Source: Arthrinium phaeospermum (taxonomy: Eukaryota; Ascomycota; Sordariomycetes; Amphisphaeriales; Apiosporaceae). From it: a stretch of DNA of 64,000 bases. Within the stretch, counting starts at the first letter, position 1. Every line of letters starts with the position of its first letter. Under the pieces are notes generated by a model that saw only the letters and a list, made by a program, of their open reading frames with translations, did no database searches and was not told the origin of the DNA. The stretch spans positions 372,001-436,000 of the forward strand of contig QYRS01000004.1 in assembly GCA_006503535.1 (NCBI GenBank), read 5' to 3'. Shown piece after piece: positions 11,192-22,138 of the stretch. Made by a program: the position numbers and the translations under genes.

Positions 11192-12501
11192 TGTGGCTAC
11201 CTCTAAAGATTGAGGGGTATATGAGTATGAACCTGATCTGAATTGACTAAAAAGGGATCTCAATTGTTGTTTATGAAAGCGAGTCAGGTCGAATTACATA
11301 GTCCGCAACGTGCAAGAAGTTGTCGGAATGGTCACGATGGCCAGTCAACTCCTTCGGTTGTCATTAGGCTGGAGCCGACGGTATGCGGGAGCCGCTGAAT
11401 GCCGAACCCCTCCAGCTGTGGTTGGCCCTGGCCCTGGAAGCTGGAGATTTCTAGCTGAACCAGGCAATCATCCTCCGTTCCGCACGCCTCATCTTCATAC
11501 ACTCCCTTGCCTCCCTCGACAGAATAATGTTGACTAAGGTTATTTTTCTCTGGAATGCCGAGAGCCATCAATCAGGATTATCATTGGTCAATGGGAGCTC
11601 GGAATGCTACTTCATCATATGCTAGGTGAACGATGCCCTGTCGGAAGCTGGGATCCTTTCCAGCTTCACGGCTCGCCTTCCCCACAACGTCACAACACGG
11701 TTTTAGCGGTTCCCCAGACTCTCCATGTCGCTAGAGCCGAGCCGCCGCCAGCCCCCACTCTCTATGTCATGAATGTATTGTATTCTTTTCAGCATTGACA
11801 TTCACGACTTTCTGCTTACTTTTACGTCTCATAATCTTGAATGGCCTCTCCGGAAATATTCTTGATGGATTGTTTTCTACAGGCTCAGATTGCTACTTGT
11901 TATATTTTGACATGTTAACTGCACCGACTCGCAAATAGTCAAATAGATGAAGCAATATCATATATCGAGGGAGGCGATAGAACTCCCCTTGGTCGTTCCC
12001 TGTGCTGGGAGACTATATACTTCCAATATTTCAATTACCTACACAACCCGAGATAGGCTCCAGTTCCATAGATTCCTAAACCACGAATGATAAAGAAAGA
12101 GAACCCTCATTCTAGAGTCATGTGTGCTTTGACCCAGAAAGAAGGAGCAATCAAGCAGTACAGGGTTTACAAACCTGTAGAGCAGGGAAGGAGACAAATG
12201 GAAAGAGCGAGATGATATCGACAGCTGAATGCACTGAGCGATAAGCGTTATGGGCCCCTTATCGCATGGGAATTAGGTGGGGGAAGGGAAGAGGAACCCC
12301 TCCATTTTTAGCTCTTTGGATGTCCAGTCAACTTGGGAAGCTCGCCCGTAGCTTCCCGTCTATATGACGACCTCATCAGTCGCAACAACAACACCACCAC
12401 CACAACTGTGTCTTGGACTATCACATCAATAACAACTTGCACTGGTTTCTCACCGCCATATTGTCACTTACCACTGATCTTCATTATCACCCATAACCGC
12501 C
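11192..12501. other. Divergent intergenic region, mccA / PNPOx-like gene
   Basis: About 1.3 kb between two outward-facing starts. No gene is supported. Towards the right end there is an inverted pair of GATA motifs (listed separately) and CA/AC-rich sequence (12380-12420) just upstream of the next ATG. Confidence 0.5.
12238..12265. promoter_or_regulatory. Inverted pair of extended GATA motifs
   Basis: GCGATAAG (12238-12245) and its exact reverse complement CTTATCGC (12258-12265) face each other across 12 bp, about 240 bp upstream of the ATG at 12502. Fungal GATA regulators such as AreA/NIT2 bind paired sites of this type. Function is inferred. Confidence 0.4.
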
Positions 12502-13397
12502 ATGGAGCACTCTGCCTCGCTCAGCTACGAGGATTCGGCGGGCGACACCCATAAGCAGACCGTCACGTCCCTGCCGCCCGAGGTCGTCCAATGCCTCGAC
12601 AATGCCCGATTCGTGAGTACACAGCTCGACCGCGACACAGCTTTGTCGCGTCCATCTATACTTGTCTTCGTCGCTAACCAGGGCCTTGCGCGTACAGCTT
12701 CATCTGGGAACATGCACCAACAACCAGCCCCACGTCTCGCTCATGAACTACACCTACCTGCCCTCCTCGCCGTACTCGTCCGAGCCCACCATCATCATGA
12801 CCTCGAACCCCTCCTCCAAGAAGGCCAACAACCTCGTCGAGAACCCTAACGTCTCGCTATTGGTCCACGACTGTAAGACTGCCCACCCATTCTTGCGCGC
12901 GCGCACCTTCCCAACCATCTTGATAATCCGGTCTACTGACACACACTTTCTCTGTTCCCACAGGGGTATCCCACCGCCCACCCACCCAAGGCCGCCGCCC
13001 CTCGGGCGGATCCCCGGGCCCCGAGCACCGATCGAGCCTGGCCTCGCTCCTGCAGGACATGAACGCGAGCGCCATCTCGAGCACGAGCGCGACCATGAAC
13101 GGCACGGCGACCCTGATACCAACGGGCTCCGAAGAGGAGCGGTACTACCGCGAGCAGCACCTCGAGAACAACACCTTTGACTCCGAAGCAGGCGGCGCAC
13201 CCGTCTTCAACCGGGAGGCGGAACCTAACCGGAGCCGCGAGGACGGCGGCAGCGTGTTCCTGGCGGGCGAGGAGGTGCGCGTCATCGTGGTCAAAATCCG
13301 CGACGTGCGGACGAGCGACTGGAAGGGCGTGGTGCGGGATTACGTGCTGGCTCCGGCGGCGGGGGCACATGCGACGGGGGTGAATGGCGTAGCATGA
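12502..13397 (+). CDS. Pyridoxamine 5'-phosphate oxidase-like flavin-binding protein
   Basis: Exons 12502-12612, 12698-12872 and 12964-13397 encode 239 aa. The introns (gtgagt...cag, gtaaga...cag) join in phase to give QCLDNARFLHLGTCTNNQPHVSLMNYT and VSLLVHDWVSHRPP. The split-barrel core (LGTCTNNQPHVSLMNY, TIIMTSNPSSKKANNLVENPNVSLLVHDW) is typical of fungal PNPOx/FMN-binding proteins of the yeast YLR456W/YPR172W group. The C-terminal part ends in a strand with VRVIVVKIRDVRTSDWKG. A Ser/Gly-rich insert and an N-x-S/T-rich stretch lie between them. The substrate is unknown; such proteins are not the real PdxH. Confidence 0.84.
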
Positions 13398-13722
13398 AGT
13401 AACGACTGGAAAGGAAAAGTTCGAAGGTACGAGTAATGAAAGACGTTTTATTGTTATGACGGATGGTGTTCTCGAAATACCAGTTCTACACTTAGTCAGT
13501 AGTTTTGAATCACTGCTGTGCATATATCAGCTGAGGCCGACTTTGCAAGTGACAAGCGTTTGGCGTACATGCCAGGGACAGGGAAGATAATAAACGGAAC
13601 GGGATCAAGACTGGTATCATTCTGTGATTTCAGTAGGACGCTCATAAATCGTGGCCAACTACTACTTGACTCAACTCTCCACCATTTTTATTCTACACGT
13701 ACATATGCCCAGGACCTCAAGT
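13398..13722. other. Intergenic between convergent genes
   Basis: 325 bp between two stop codons. Nothing is recognised beyond presumed 3' UTRs. Confidence 0.5.
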
Positions 13723-14924
13723 TCATCGGTTTTCCCATAATCTCCTCAAGCCCGTCAGCCCTATAAAGATAGCCTCGTCCGTCCGGATGGTGCGGCTGCC
13801 CTGCCCGGGCAGGATGTTGATCCAGTGATCAAAAAGCTCCTTGGTCTTGCCGCGGATGACGCCCATTTCTTGGAGAGCCGGGTCGTTCTCGGCGGCGTGC
13901 TCGATGCCGCGCGGGCCGCCGAACACGATGAGCAGGTGCTGGAAGCCGGAGATGTCCTTGATCTTCTTGTCGGGGAAGGCGTTGGGGATGGGCGTGCCGC
14001 GCTCCGACGTGCCGATGCTCAGGTCGTAGCCGCCCTCGAAGCCGCACTGCTCGAACACGGCGGCCAGCGAGCCGCACTTGCGCACCGAGTAGCCCCAGTA
14101 GTAGCCGCCCTCGGTCCGGGGCGCGTCCGGGTGGACGGGCGCCCCGCGGAACTCGTCCTGCTCGTCCAGCTGCACCGTGATGCGCGTGTTGGGCGGGATG
14201 TCGTCCTCGACTGCCACATAGCCCTTGCCGCCCACGTCGACCATGGTCCCGCCCTGCGCCGACGCCGTCTGCGCCGTCGTCACGCCCTCGCGGTAGGGCA
14301 GCCACTCGGACGGGTGCGGGTGCGACGGCATGTCGAGCGAGGGCAGCAGGCCCGCCCCGCGCAGGTTCGGGTGGATGGGCATCAGGGCCCGCCGCATAAA
14401 GGGCGGCACTTCCAGGTAGTTGAGCAGGTGCTCGACGTAGCCGCACGGGTCCATGTCGCCCATGTAGCCGTTGGGGTCCACGTTGCGCGGCCGCTGGTGC
14501 GGGTCCGAGTCGTCGAAGACGACGACCTCGTCCACGGCGAAGACGGCCAGGGCGCGGGCCAGGTGGTTGATGACGGTGGTCCGCTGGTCGTCACGTTTGC
14601 AGCTGGAGGAAATGGTCAGCTCTGGTCTCGCATCATAGAATTCCGCCTTCACCTAGCCAGACCAGATGTCAAGATCGTGGGCGAGATGAGAGGCGGTGAG
14701 AATGGAAACTCACAGAGCAATGATGCTGCCGGGCACAGCTATAGAGACGGTCCAACTCCGGCCTTCTGTCGGCTGGAAGAAGGCGCTGGGCTTGGATGTG
14801 TCGACATAGTCTCCGTATTCTGACACCTTCCGCTTCTGGAAATTTTGTCAGTTTTGGGTGCTAGGTGTTGGGGAAGCAGAAGCTCATAACTCACCTTGGT
14901 CTGACCGCCGTAGTTGTAGGCCAT
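13723..14924 (-). CDS. SPOUT-class RNA methyltransferase (C9orf114/SPOUT1-like)
   Basis: Exons 14924-14895, 14835-14714 and 14602-13723 give 343 aa. The introns are gtgagt...cag and gtgagt...cag; the second join yields VPGSIIALCKRDDQRTTVINHLARALAVFAVDEVVVFDD. The trefoil-knot methyltransferase fold is shown by the N-terminal WTVSIAVPGSIIA strand, the DPCGYVEHLLNYLEVPPFMRRALMP segment, an inserted OB-like region, and the C-terminal LLIVFGGPRGIEHA SAM-binding loop followed by NILPGQGSRTIRTDEAIFIGL. These are diagnostic of the family once called DUF171. Human SPOUT1 (CENP-32) is the best-known relative. The RNA target in fungi is uncertain. Confidence 0.9.
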
Positions 14925-15340
14925 GGCTTGTGGTGGGCTGGAGGAGTCTGTCCTCACGAGGTACAGAAGCTTATACGATCAGAACTGCACAACAGGGTAT
15001 CCGGAGTAAGTGAGGCCCGGATAAGAATGCAATATCTCGACTAGCCCAAATGCTCGTTATCGATTTCAGTTGAGCAGGTATGCATTCCGGGGTTGGCTGG
15101 GTTGGAAAGGCAAATCGCAAGCTTTTGCAATCGACAAGAGCTCCATCAGCTCGAAATTTTAGTGGAGCCGTACCGTAGCTGGCTTGCAGGCGGGTACACG
15201 TCTTGCAGCGAGCTAAAATTTCGAGGTCACCACTAAAGCCATTCAAAATCTGATCAACCGGGTAATGTATTTTTATTTCGACGCTAAAATAGCATTATTG
15301 TTCCTTTTTATGATTATCCACGAATTATCTTGGAAGCTCT
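14925..15340. other. Intergenic with 13-bp inverted repeat
   Basis: No gene is seen. CTCGAAATTTTAG (15150-15162) and its exact complement CTAAAATTTCGAG (15213-15225) could form a stem with a 50-nt loop. Confidence 0.45.
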
Positions 15341-16840
15341 TCAATTACTCCTCTTCGTGGCACTCCTGCTCTGTATGCGCCGGCTTCTCCGCGGCGTTTC
15401 GGGTGTGTACGTTGCAGGCTGTTCGGGGAGATCCAGCGTTGTTTGGGGCGGTTGAGGTTCCAACGGCTCAACGGAAGAAGAGTTCTTACCTCGAAGCTTG
15501 GGCTTCGCCTTCGCCTTCTTGGGCTGCGGCTTGTTTACCTTCGCTGCCGGACTGGCCGGCCCACGATCCGTGCCTGCAGCGCGCCGGGCCCTTCCTCCCC
15601 GCCGTGGCTGTGCTTTGTTGCCCCGTCGTGGAGACTCTGCCGCTGCTGCAGAGGCGGGTTCGTGTTCCGTGGACCCTGACCCTGTACGACGACCTGACTG
15701 GTTTGGCGCCTGAGGCCGTTGATCAACGTCGCTATCCTGGGACTTGGTCTGATCAAGAATCGTCGACGACCCATGTGGCTTGTCTGGCAGGCCCGGCGCT
15801 GGAGATTCCACTGCGACAAATGACCGAAATAGTCGCCCAGGAGCCAAGGCCGTTTCCCTCAGCTCACTGTCGTCCTGCGCGGGATCCGTCTCCGGTCTGG
15901 GGCCTAACTCCTCGAGCCGCATTTCGCTAAAGTCTTTTTCGTGCTTCCAATTCATCCCTGGTAGTATGCCCCATCTGTGGTACCATATCCCTCTCTTGAC
16001 CCAGGTGCCCTTTACTTGGTTATATGCCTCTGTGTTGATGTCGACCGAATCTAAGGCGTCCGGCCCTGCAGCCTCTGATTTGCTTCGTATGCGATCTCGC
16101 TCTGCTGATACTTGATAGACGAACTGATGGATTGGGCGCGATGCTTCGCGTTCACGCTCGCGCACGAGTTGCCTATCGGCAAGCCGCTGCAGCTCCTCGT
16201 CACTCTTCGGGGCTTTAGGTCTTGCTGGTCCAGGAAAAAGGGATCTGGCATGCATTTCTAGGTCGTTCTCTGAAACAGAGTCAGACTCCAGGTCGAGGGG
16301 CTCTTCATGCTTCCATAGGCCAGTTGGCATCTCTGGTTCCCAGTTGTCATTCCAGATACCCTGCTCGACCCAGCGTTTCTTCACGGCCTCTCTTGCCCAT
16401 GCCAGGAACTCCACGGGTGGCAGATTTGTACAATCAGGAACATATACGAAAGTTCCCTCCTCTACTCTCGCTTGGACCATTCGGTGTCCCTCCTCGAATG
16501 TCTCATCGCTCCATTGTTCGCGAGGGCGAGATGCTCTATACTCCAACGTCAACTCACAGACTCGTCTGTCGTAGGTATACTGTTCCTCGGTTGGTGGGTT
16601 AGAACTCTGTGATCGTGTTGTGCTGCCGGATGGCTGAGATCTGTAAGATAGCGGGGAGTCACTGAACCGGCTCCTTGCACGGGCAAGCTGCACTGAATCA
16701 GTAGCCAACTCAGCCAACCGATCGCTGGCTGTGAATAGCCCGTGGCCTTGGAGGGTATCGCCCATGGTTCCAAGGAGAGTGAGATGGGATGATGAAGGTA
16801 TATTCAGTGCTTCGGGAGAGTTGAAACAATATGTATCCAT
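15341..16840 (-). CDS. Uncharacterised fungal protein with duplicated W-x2-GIW-W-x5-WKHE module
   Basis: One long exon of 499 codons from ATG 16840 to TGA 15343-15341. I recognise no named domain. Residues 105-181 and 234-304 look like two diverged copies of one unit, each ending in WV-x2-GIW-x3-W-x5-G-x-WKHE (157-179 and 280-301). The last third is low complexity and strongly basic (KVNKPQPKKAKAKPK) with Ser/Arg-rich ends, suggesting nucleic-acid binding or disorder. An upstream in-frame exon is possible: a perfect donor (CAG|gtaagt) at about 17010 and an acceptor (cccag) just before 16850 join in phase and would add HRKISTVDSDRL...EHLGQ. Its own start is unclear, so I use the ATG at 16840. 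Confidence 0.6.
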   Translation of the reverse strand: MDTYCFNSPEALNIPSSSHLTLLGTMGDTLQGHGLFTASDRLAELATDSVQLARARSRFSDSPLSYRSQPSGSTTRSQSSNPPTEEQYTYDRRVCELTLEYRASRPREQWSDETFEEGHRMVQARVEEGTFVYVPDCTNLPPVEFLAWAREAVKKRWVEQGIWNDNWEPEMPTGLWKHEEPLDLESDSVSENDLEMHARSLFPGPARPKAPKSDEELQRLADRQLVREREREASRPIHQFVYQVSAERDRIRSKSEAAGPDALDSVDINTEAYNQVKGTWVKRGIWYHRWGILPGMNWKHEKDFSEMRLEELGPRPETDPAQDDSELRETALAPGRLFRSFVAVESPAPGLPDKPHGSSTILDQTKSQDSDVDQRPQAPNQSGRRTGSGSTEHEPASAAAAESPRRGNKAQPRRGGRARRAAGTDRGPASPAAKVNKPQPKKAKAKPKLRGKNSSSVEPLEPQPPQTTLDLPEQPATYTPETPRRSRRIQSRSATKRSN

Positions 16841-17093
16841 TCTTCTATCCTGGGACGAGAAGGTAGGTCATGCCTTTATCTGGCATGTGATGTTGGGTTG
16901 GGTTGGATTGGGTTGGGTAGTTTGGGAATGGGTAAAGCAGTACGAGCCAACAACAATCTGCCCGTGCAAACGAAATAGCATGCCAGTACTTGAGCATTGG
17001 TCACTTACCTGCCCAAGATGCTCAGTAATTGCCTGGAGTCTATCACTATCTACTGTGCTAATCTTCCGATGTCTTCCATAACGAGTCCGCAGC

Positions 17094-17839
17094 AAACAAA
17101 TAAGCAGTGGTCTTGGGGAATCGAAGACGCCAGGAACATCACCGATACCTCAGCTCATGTTAGGCTAAGCAATGTCCTTGGCATCAAATTGTGTTCTCAT
17201 ATGACACTGGGTGCTGTGGTGAGAATAGGTGGGTGCTCGTGGAGATGCAACACCTCTTGAACTCTTTACGATACATAGTTAGGTGAGCCGTCCCTCGAGA
17301 CCCACTGGATATACCTAGATATCCGTTCAGCCCAAAGGATAGTAGAGCGCCAGGGCAAAGCTTATCAGCCTGAGCTATCTTTCAGCTGGTGGCGTTTTAT
17401 CGTCGCCTGATGGTGAGCCGCACGCCACAAAGCTGATAGCGGAAGCACCAAGTGGGACGGACTACCCGATCCCGGCTTAGCAATGCCCGGCATTCGAGTC
17501 CCGTGCCCCGCCTCGTCTGCTATCTGATCGCCGTGGCCTGGTCTGGACCGAGTCAATAGAAGTCGTCTAGAAGCCTGTCAATGTCTCAGCAGCGGGCCTG
17601 GGCCCGTCAAGGGAGCCGCGGGCTAGACCGAGGTCTAGTCTTCCGTGCCGAGACAGGGATCCGTCCAGCTGATTTAGGAGCATACCTAATTGTTGAGTAG
17701 AACATACCAAGGGGCCCCTTCATACTCATATATAAGCGACGTGTTCTGACGTTGTTGATCTCAAGTGGCCACACAAGCTATTCACAGATCTACACAACAT
17801 CCCAACAATCAAGAATCTACATAATCATCAGTATTCACC
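17094..17839. other. Intergenic; promoter of the gene at 17840
   Basis: No coding signal beyond the possible upstream exon of the gene on the left. It contains the TATA box listed next. Confidence 0.5.
17729..17736 (+). promoter_or_regulatory. TATA box
   Basis: TATATAAG, about 100 bp upstream of the ATG at 17840. A canonical TATA box is uncommon in the rest of this window and suggests regulated or strong transcription. Confidence 0.5.
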
Positions 17840-18535
17840 ATGGGCATCGGACAAATGACCATTCCCCTCTACCTCTCCGCCCTGCCGGAGGGTATGACCC
17901 TGACCATCGACGAGATCGTCAAAAACGAGCCCTCGGGCTTCTGGACCCACATCAGCCAGCCCAACGAGGTCCCGTCCTTCCCCCACACATTCTCCGCGTC
18001 CGACATCGCCGCCGGCCAGTCGAGCAACAAGCGCGGCGCCAAGATCGCCGAGCTGTGCCTGCGCACCGGCGGCGCCACGGGCCTGGGCGGCGGGCAGGGC
18101 GGCTCCTTCCTCCTCAAGTTCACGCTCCGCGGCCGGCCGGACGCGCACCCGGAGGCGCGCGAGCTGCGCGACGTCAAGGGCACTTTGACTGTGGGCACGT
18201 CGGCGTGGGGCTTCTTCTCGCGGCCGGACCAGACCACCTTTTCGTGGGAGATCGGTGGCAAGCCCAACACCTACACGGCCTCGACCCCCACTTTGGGGTA
18301 CCTGGACGACTCGTGCCTGGCGGTGGCGTACGTGCCCGAGGAGAAGACGTACGTGTTTGGCGTCTCCAACCAGCAGGACTTCATCGTCAAGGTCATGCAG
18401 GGCGGCGTGAGCGGCATCATTGCGGGGCACAAGGTGCTGTGGACGACGGCGGGCGGGATGGTGGCGGCGATCGGGGGCGTGGCGGTTAGTGTCGTGGCGT
18501 TTGGGGCGGGTGCTTTGGATGGGATGTCGAAATGA
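17840..18535 (+). CDS. Uncharacterised protein with glycine-rich hydrophobic C-terminus
   Basis: Single exon, 231 aa, ATG 17840 (context caccATGGGC), TGA at 18533-18535. I recognise no domain. There is no signal peptide. The body is predicted beta-rich, with alternating strands such as TLTVGTSAWGFF and TTFSWEIGG. The last 35 residues (HKVLWTTAGGMVAAIGG...VAFGAG) form a Gly/Ala/Val-rich hydrophobic helix pair that could insert into or associate with a membrane. High GC3, a TATA box and a clean Kozak support a real, expressed gene. Whether it is a membrane-active or a structural protein cannot be told. Confidence 0.65.
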   Translation: MGIGQMTIPLYLSALPEGMTLTIDEIVKNEPSGFWTHISQPNEVPSFPHTFSASDIAAGQSSNKRGAKIAELCLRTGGATGLGGGQGGSFLLKFTLRGRPDAHPEARELRDVKGTLTVGTSAWGFFSRPDQTTFSWEIGGKPNTYTASTPTLGYLDDSCLAVAYVPEEKTYVFGVSNQQDFIVKVMQGGVSGIIAGHKVLWTTAGGMVAAIGGVAVSVVAFGAGALDGMSK

Positions 18536-19193
18536 AGATTGTTGATTTTAGACCAAGGAGTATTGATATTGCATTAATGTTAGATCTAGGGGTTATCTAT
18601 TGAACTGACAAACTTTCAAACAATTGATCCCGTTTCTCGTGGTCGAAGCTTCTGGCTCAGATATCTTCCGGCGTCAATGCTAGTATGAGAGTCATGAACA
18701 TCCCCGTAAATCTTCTTGATCCTATACTCAGCCCTTCTTCGGGTTCTGCACCATCCGGTATGACCGAATGGGCCGGCAGTGGAGCTTCGGAATGCAGGGG
18801 ATGGACATGGACTGGGGGCGGATAGTGAGAGGCCTGGATGATGCTGTCTTTCACCACGTGTGTAGTTCAAGGGCGGATTATCCTAATTAAATTTCTCATA
18901 TTAAACTTGGAGGAACTCATCTGAATAGATGATATAGAGCAGGCAATATTTTGATAGGGGTAGGATGAGTCTGCCGCAATTTCAACTCATTATAATTTCA
19001 TACGTGCTTAGGAAATCAATCAGGCGCGAAATCAACGAAATCGACGTTGGATTCTATGTTTCGTGAATGTGACTTTATCTCATACATCTCATTATAACTG
19101 TACATTTATTACTGATCGCCACATTTTCAACATCTTCTGCACATTGAATCGTATACGGAACGCAGTCCCGGGGTATCAATAGCTCCCAGTAAC
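18536..19193. other. Intergenic between convergent genes
   Basis: About 660 bp, AT-rich on the right. Nothing is recognised. Confidence 0.5.
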
Positions 19194-19936
19194 TTAGTGG
19201 GCAAGACCATCGCGCTTAGCCTGCTTCTTCTCGGCCTTGGTCATGTTCTTCTTCTCCTCCTTGGTCATGTAGCCATGAGCACCAGGACCCTCGTTGTGCA
19301 GGTTCTCGTTGTCTCTGTGGGCCGCGACCTTATCACGAATCTCATGGAAGATGGCGGTGAAAGCATGGAGGAGTCTGTCATAGCATGCGTATTAGTACTG
19401 CGAATATTGCAAGGGGGTCATGTCGTCATGGTGTCTCGAGTATGAGTAAGTGGAGAGGCGGGTTCGACTCACGTGCTGATAATGGCCAAGATGAAAGTTC
19501 CCAGGGGCAGGCGGCAGTGGAATTGGTTCCGGATGCTCTGCGGGACCAGTCCGTTGATGCCGCGCTGCGGGGCGCAGGCTCCCTTGTGCTGGCCCGAGGG
19601 GCCGCCGTTGGGGCGGGTGAGGACGGCGACGCCGATGAAAGCGCCGATGAAGAGGAAGTCCATCAGGATCAGGAACCAGCGCAGGATCTTCGGGGCGCCA
19701 TGCCGCAGGGCGAACTGCATGAGGGTGGCGAGCAGACTGTAGAGCGAGGCGGCGGCGAGGATGCCCTCGACGGCGCCATCGGACTTGCTGTAGTCGTGGC
19801 TCCGCGTCAGGATGGCCTTGAGACGTTGCGAGAACAGGCCGAGGGAGACGATGGCCGAGATGAACTGCAGGAGACGGGCAAGCTTCTGGAGTATCAGATT
19901 GGCCTTGGAGGCACGGAACTTCTCAAGGTACGACAT
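19194..19936 (-). CDS. Four-helix MARVEL-like membrane protein
   Basis: Exons 19936-19473 and 19374-19194 encode 214 aa; intron gtgagt...cag joins AIISTLLHAFTAIFHEIRDK in phase. Four hydrophobic segments are visible: LARLLQFISAIVSLGLF, GILAAASLYSLLATLMQFAL, ILRWFLILMDFLFIGAFIGVAV and LPLGTFILAIIST-LLHAFTAIF. A Cys-containing extracytosolic loop (GPSGQHKGACAPQRG) lies between helices 3 and 4. The tail is very lysine-rich (KEEKKNMTKAEKKQAKRD). This arrangement is typical of fungal MARVEL-domain proteins of membrane apposition or eisosome-like sites. The assignment rests on topology rather than on a specific motif. Confidence 0.75.
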
Positions 19937-21463
19937 GCTGATTGGCTGGGGCAAACGCTGGGAGCGTTTATTGATAGCTTAAGGTTGTTGCTATGTACTG
20001 TATGTGAGGAACACTTTTCAGATTGAGATAGATTGATATATCCCCCTTTCCTACACGCAATTGGACACTTTCAAGCTCATATAAGTACGAATAGAGTTTC
20101 TTTTTGCCCATTGGGCTGAAATCGTCATGCTGAGCCGTGTACTCGTCACAGCGTCACAACACAGGTGGAAGTTGGAAGTTGGTTTTGTGTCGCGCGTGCC
20201 AGCAACGTAGTTCCAGAGAAGATGTAGTGTTGCGTGCCGTATGCCGTACAGTCTGACGTAAATATGCACTACGTACCCGAGCCGTCGATGCGGCTTCTCT
20301 TGGCGCGCGTATGTGTGGATAGCTGGCTGCATCTACCCTGCCCAAGAACCTTCCGTCAGCATCTTAAAAATAATGGATCGACCGATGCACTGAAACAAGC
20401 TCATCTGGGGAAGCTATTGGGCAACGGGGATCTCCAATGGGGAATGGGAAAGCTCGATCTCGTTCGGTGCACCCCTGAACAACTGCCATTCACACAACCT
20501 GGCAACCTTGATTGCTTTGTTTGCCTGTTTCTAACTGCAGCCACCCAATCATTTTCCAGTGCCGCTAGGAGGGTTCGCTCCGCTGTGACAAGGTTCACGC
20601 AGGTGAGACTTCTCCCCAGCCTTCTGAGCCCGGTACTGTAGCTTTCTCCCGCAGACCAGGTTTCGGGCCGCAGCAAAATAGTTTACTATGACGAATCGGC
20701 ACATTGACTTTCCCAGCCTCTAGGTGACCTGATTGTAGACGGGATCCTCTGTGCAGTCATATAGGCGACTGGCTTTTTATCTTTGTTGTCGCGAGCCGCT
20801 GTCCTCTTCCGTTCTGATCCAGACCGAGAGGCCGGGGCTGGTCCTCCGATGCGGGCTGATTGGCTGGGCCCGAGTTGCGGTAGGATTGAGGATCAACAGC
20901 CCGGAGCTAGTCAAGAGAAGCCAAGCAGCCAAGAGCTCCCTTATTCAAGAAATCGACTTTTGGCGTATGCAGGAGTCCAGACCACTGACAGATGCAACGA
21001 CGACATTCCTTACGCACGACTTTGTTCGCCCGGAAACCCGGTGTAATAGAATTCCAAAGGGATATGAAGGGGAGAAAGATAGCTCTCGGCATGCAAGATA
21101 CAGTACCTTGTTTAACATAGCGCCGTCGCCGGCCTAAAGTATGCTTATTTGTATGCTTGATAAATCTGCGTAACGCTGTTATGCTCCTGTCTTTGGGTGT
21201 ACGGAAGATATAACACTCATCCAACGGGAGGCACCGAAGACTAGGCTTTCAAAGGCCCAAGATCCGTACCCTATTAATGGTAGGAACGAAACAACGACAA
21301 ACGGGGACACTAACGAACTAATACGTGTAAACATGCCGAATAACGGACACACCAGACCCACGATGTTGCTTTATCACTAGATACATCATTCTGGATACTT
21401 TGGAACTATACGATCATTTTCATGTCACCATGTTACACCAACAATGCATACATCCTGGCCGGT
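19937..21463. other. Intergenic, no gene supported
   Basis: About 1.5 kb. Short frames on both strands (the longest about 130 codons at 20234-20641 and 20751-21137) lack motifs, consistent codon use or splice logic. Confidence 0.45.
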
Positions 21464-22138
21464 TTACCACTTTGCGGTAGGGTGTTTGTGAGCCGGCTGG
21501 CCCTGGTATGGCTGTGAAGCCTGGGCCGCATGCGTGCCGCGCCTCTCAGGAACATTAGGAAGATAGCAGTAGAGATTCTCCATGGTTTTCTCGCTCAACT
21601 CCTGTGGATCCCCGGGCTTCCTTTTGATCTTCTTATCCCCTACAGGACCCATGCCCACCACGTATCCGTTATCAGCAACTGTGATGCCGTTCTGGACAAG
21701 TCGTTTCTCATCCTTGAAGTAGGTAGACATGACCGGTCGATCCTGCTTCTTGGCCGCCGACTTGCTCGCCCGGCCGATAAACCTTCCAACGGTTGTGGAA
21801 GCCTCCATGAACTGAGGAAGCCTTTCCCCTTGCTTAGCTGGAGGGACCCCTTTGTCGGCATACTCTGCACCATGTTTCTGAGTGACATGTAAGAACCCGG
21901 ACTTTTCGTTGCCTTTCTCCACCCACATATGGCGCGGTCGAGTCTTGTTGGGTTGGGAAGGGAGCTCGCTGGTTCCGTGGGGGTGAACAGGCCAGACGTG
22001 TACGACCTCGTCTCTGTTTATCTTGTGACTGTTGGCCGCGATGGTGTTGATATACTGGTCGCGCTTACTGAAAGGGACAGTGTTAACATTTGGGTGAGAG
22101 GCACAGTAATGAGTAAATGTGGCTCACGTGTTCGACAT
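21464..22138 (-). CDS. Small protein resembling bacterial BECR-type toxin nuclease domains
   Basis: Exons 22138-22128 (11 nt) and 22067-21464 encode 204 aa; the intron has donor gtgagc and acceptor cag, and the join gives MSNTKRDQYINTI. Residues about 60-70 read SGFLHVTQKHG, with two His (64, 69) spaced as in the LxHxxxxHG motif of bacterial contact-dependent/polymorphic toxin nucleases of the Barnase-EndoU-ColicinE5/D-RelE class. Residues 132-145 (ITVADNGYVVGMGP) match the terminal NG-[YF]-[IV]-VG-x-x-P strand of the same proteins. Between them lie basic residues (RFIGRASKSAAKK) that could contact RNA. There is no signal peptide and the N-terminus is short. The similarity is by eye: the gene model is good, the nuclease call is tentative. 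It is transcribed away from the acidic-protein gene at 23170. Confidence 0.55.

Noticed and set aside
13825..14823. 332-codon plus-strand open frame
   Set aside because: Antisense of the SPOUT methyltransferase; composition is dominated by Val/Ala/Arg/His repeats typical of shadows.
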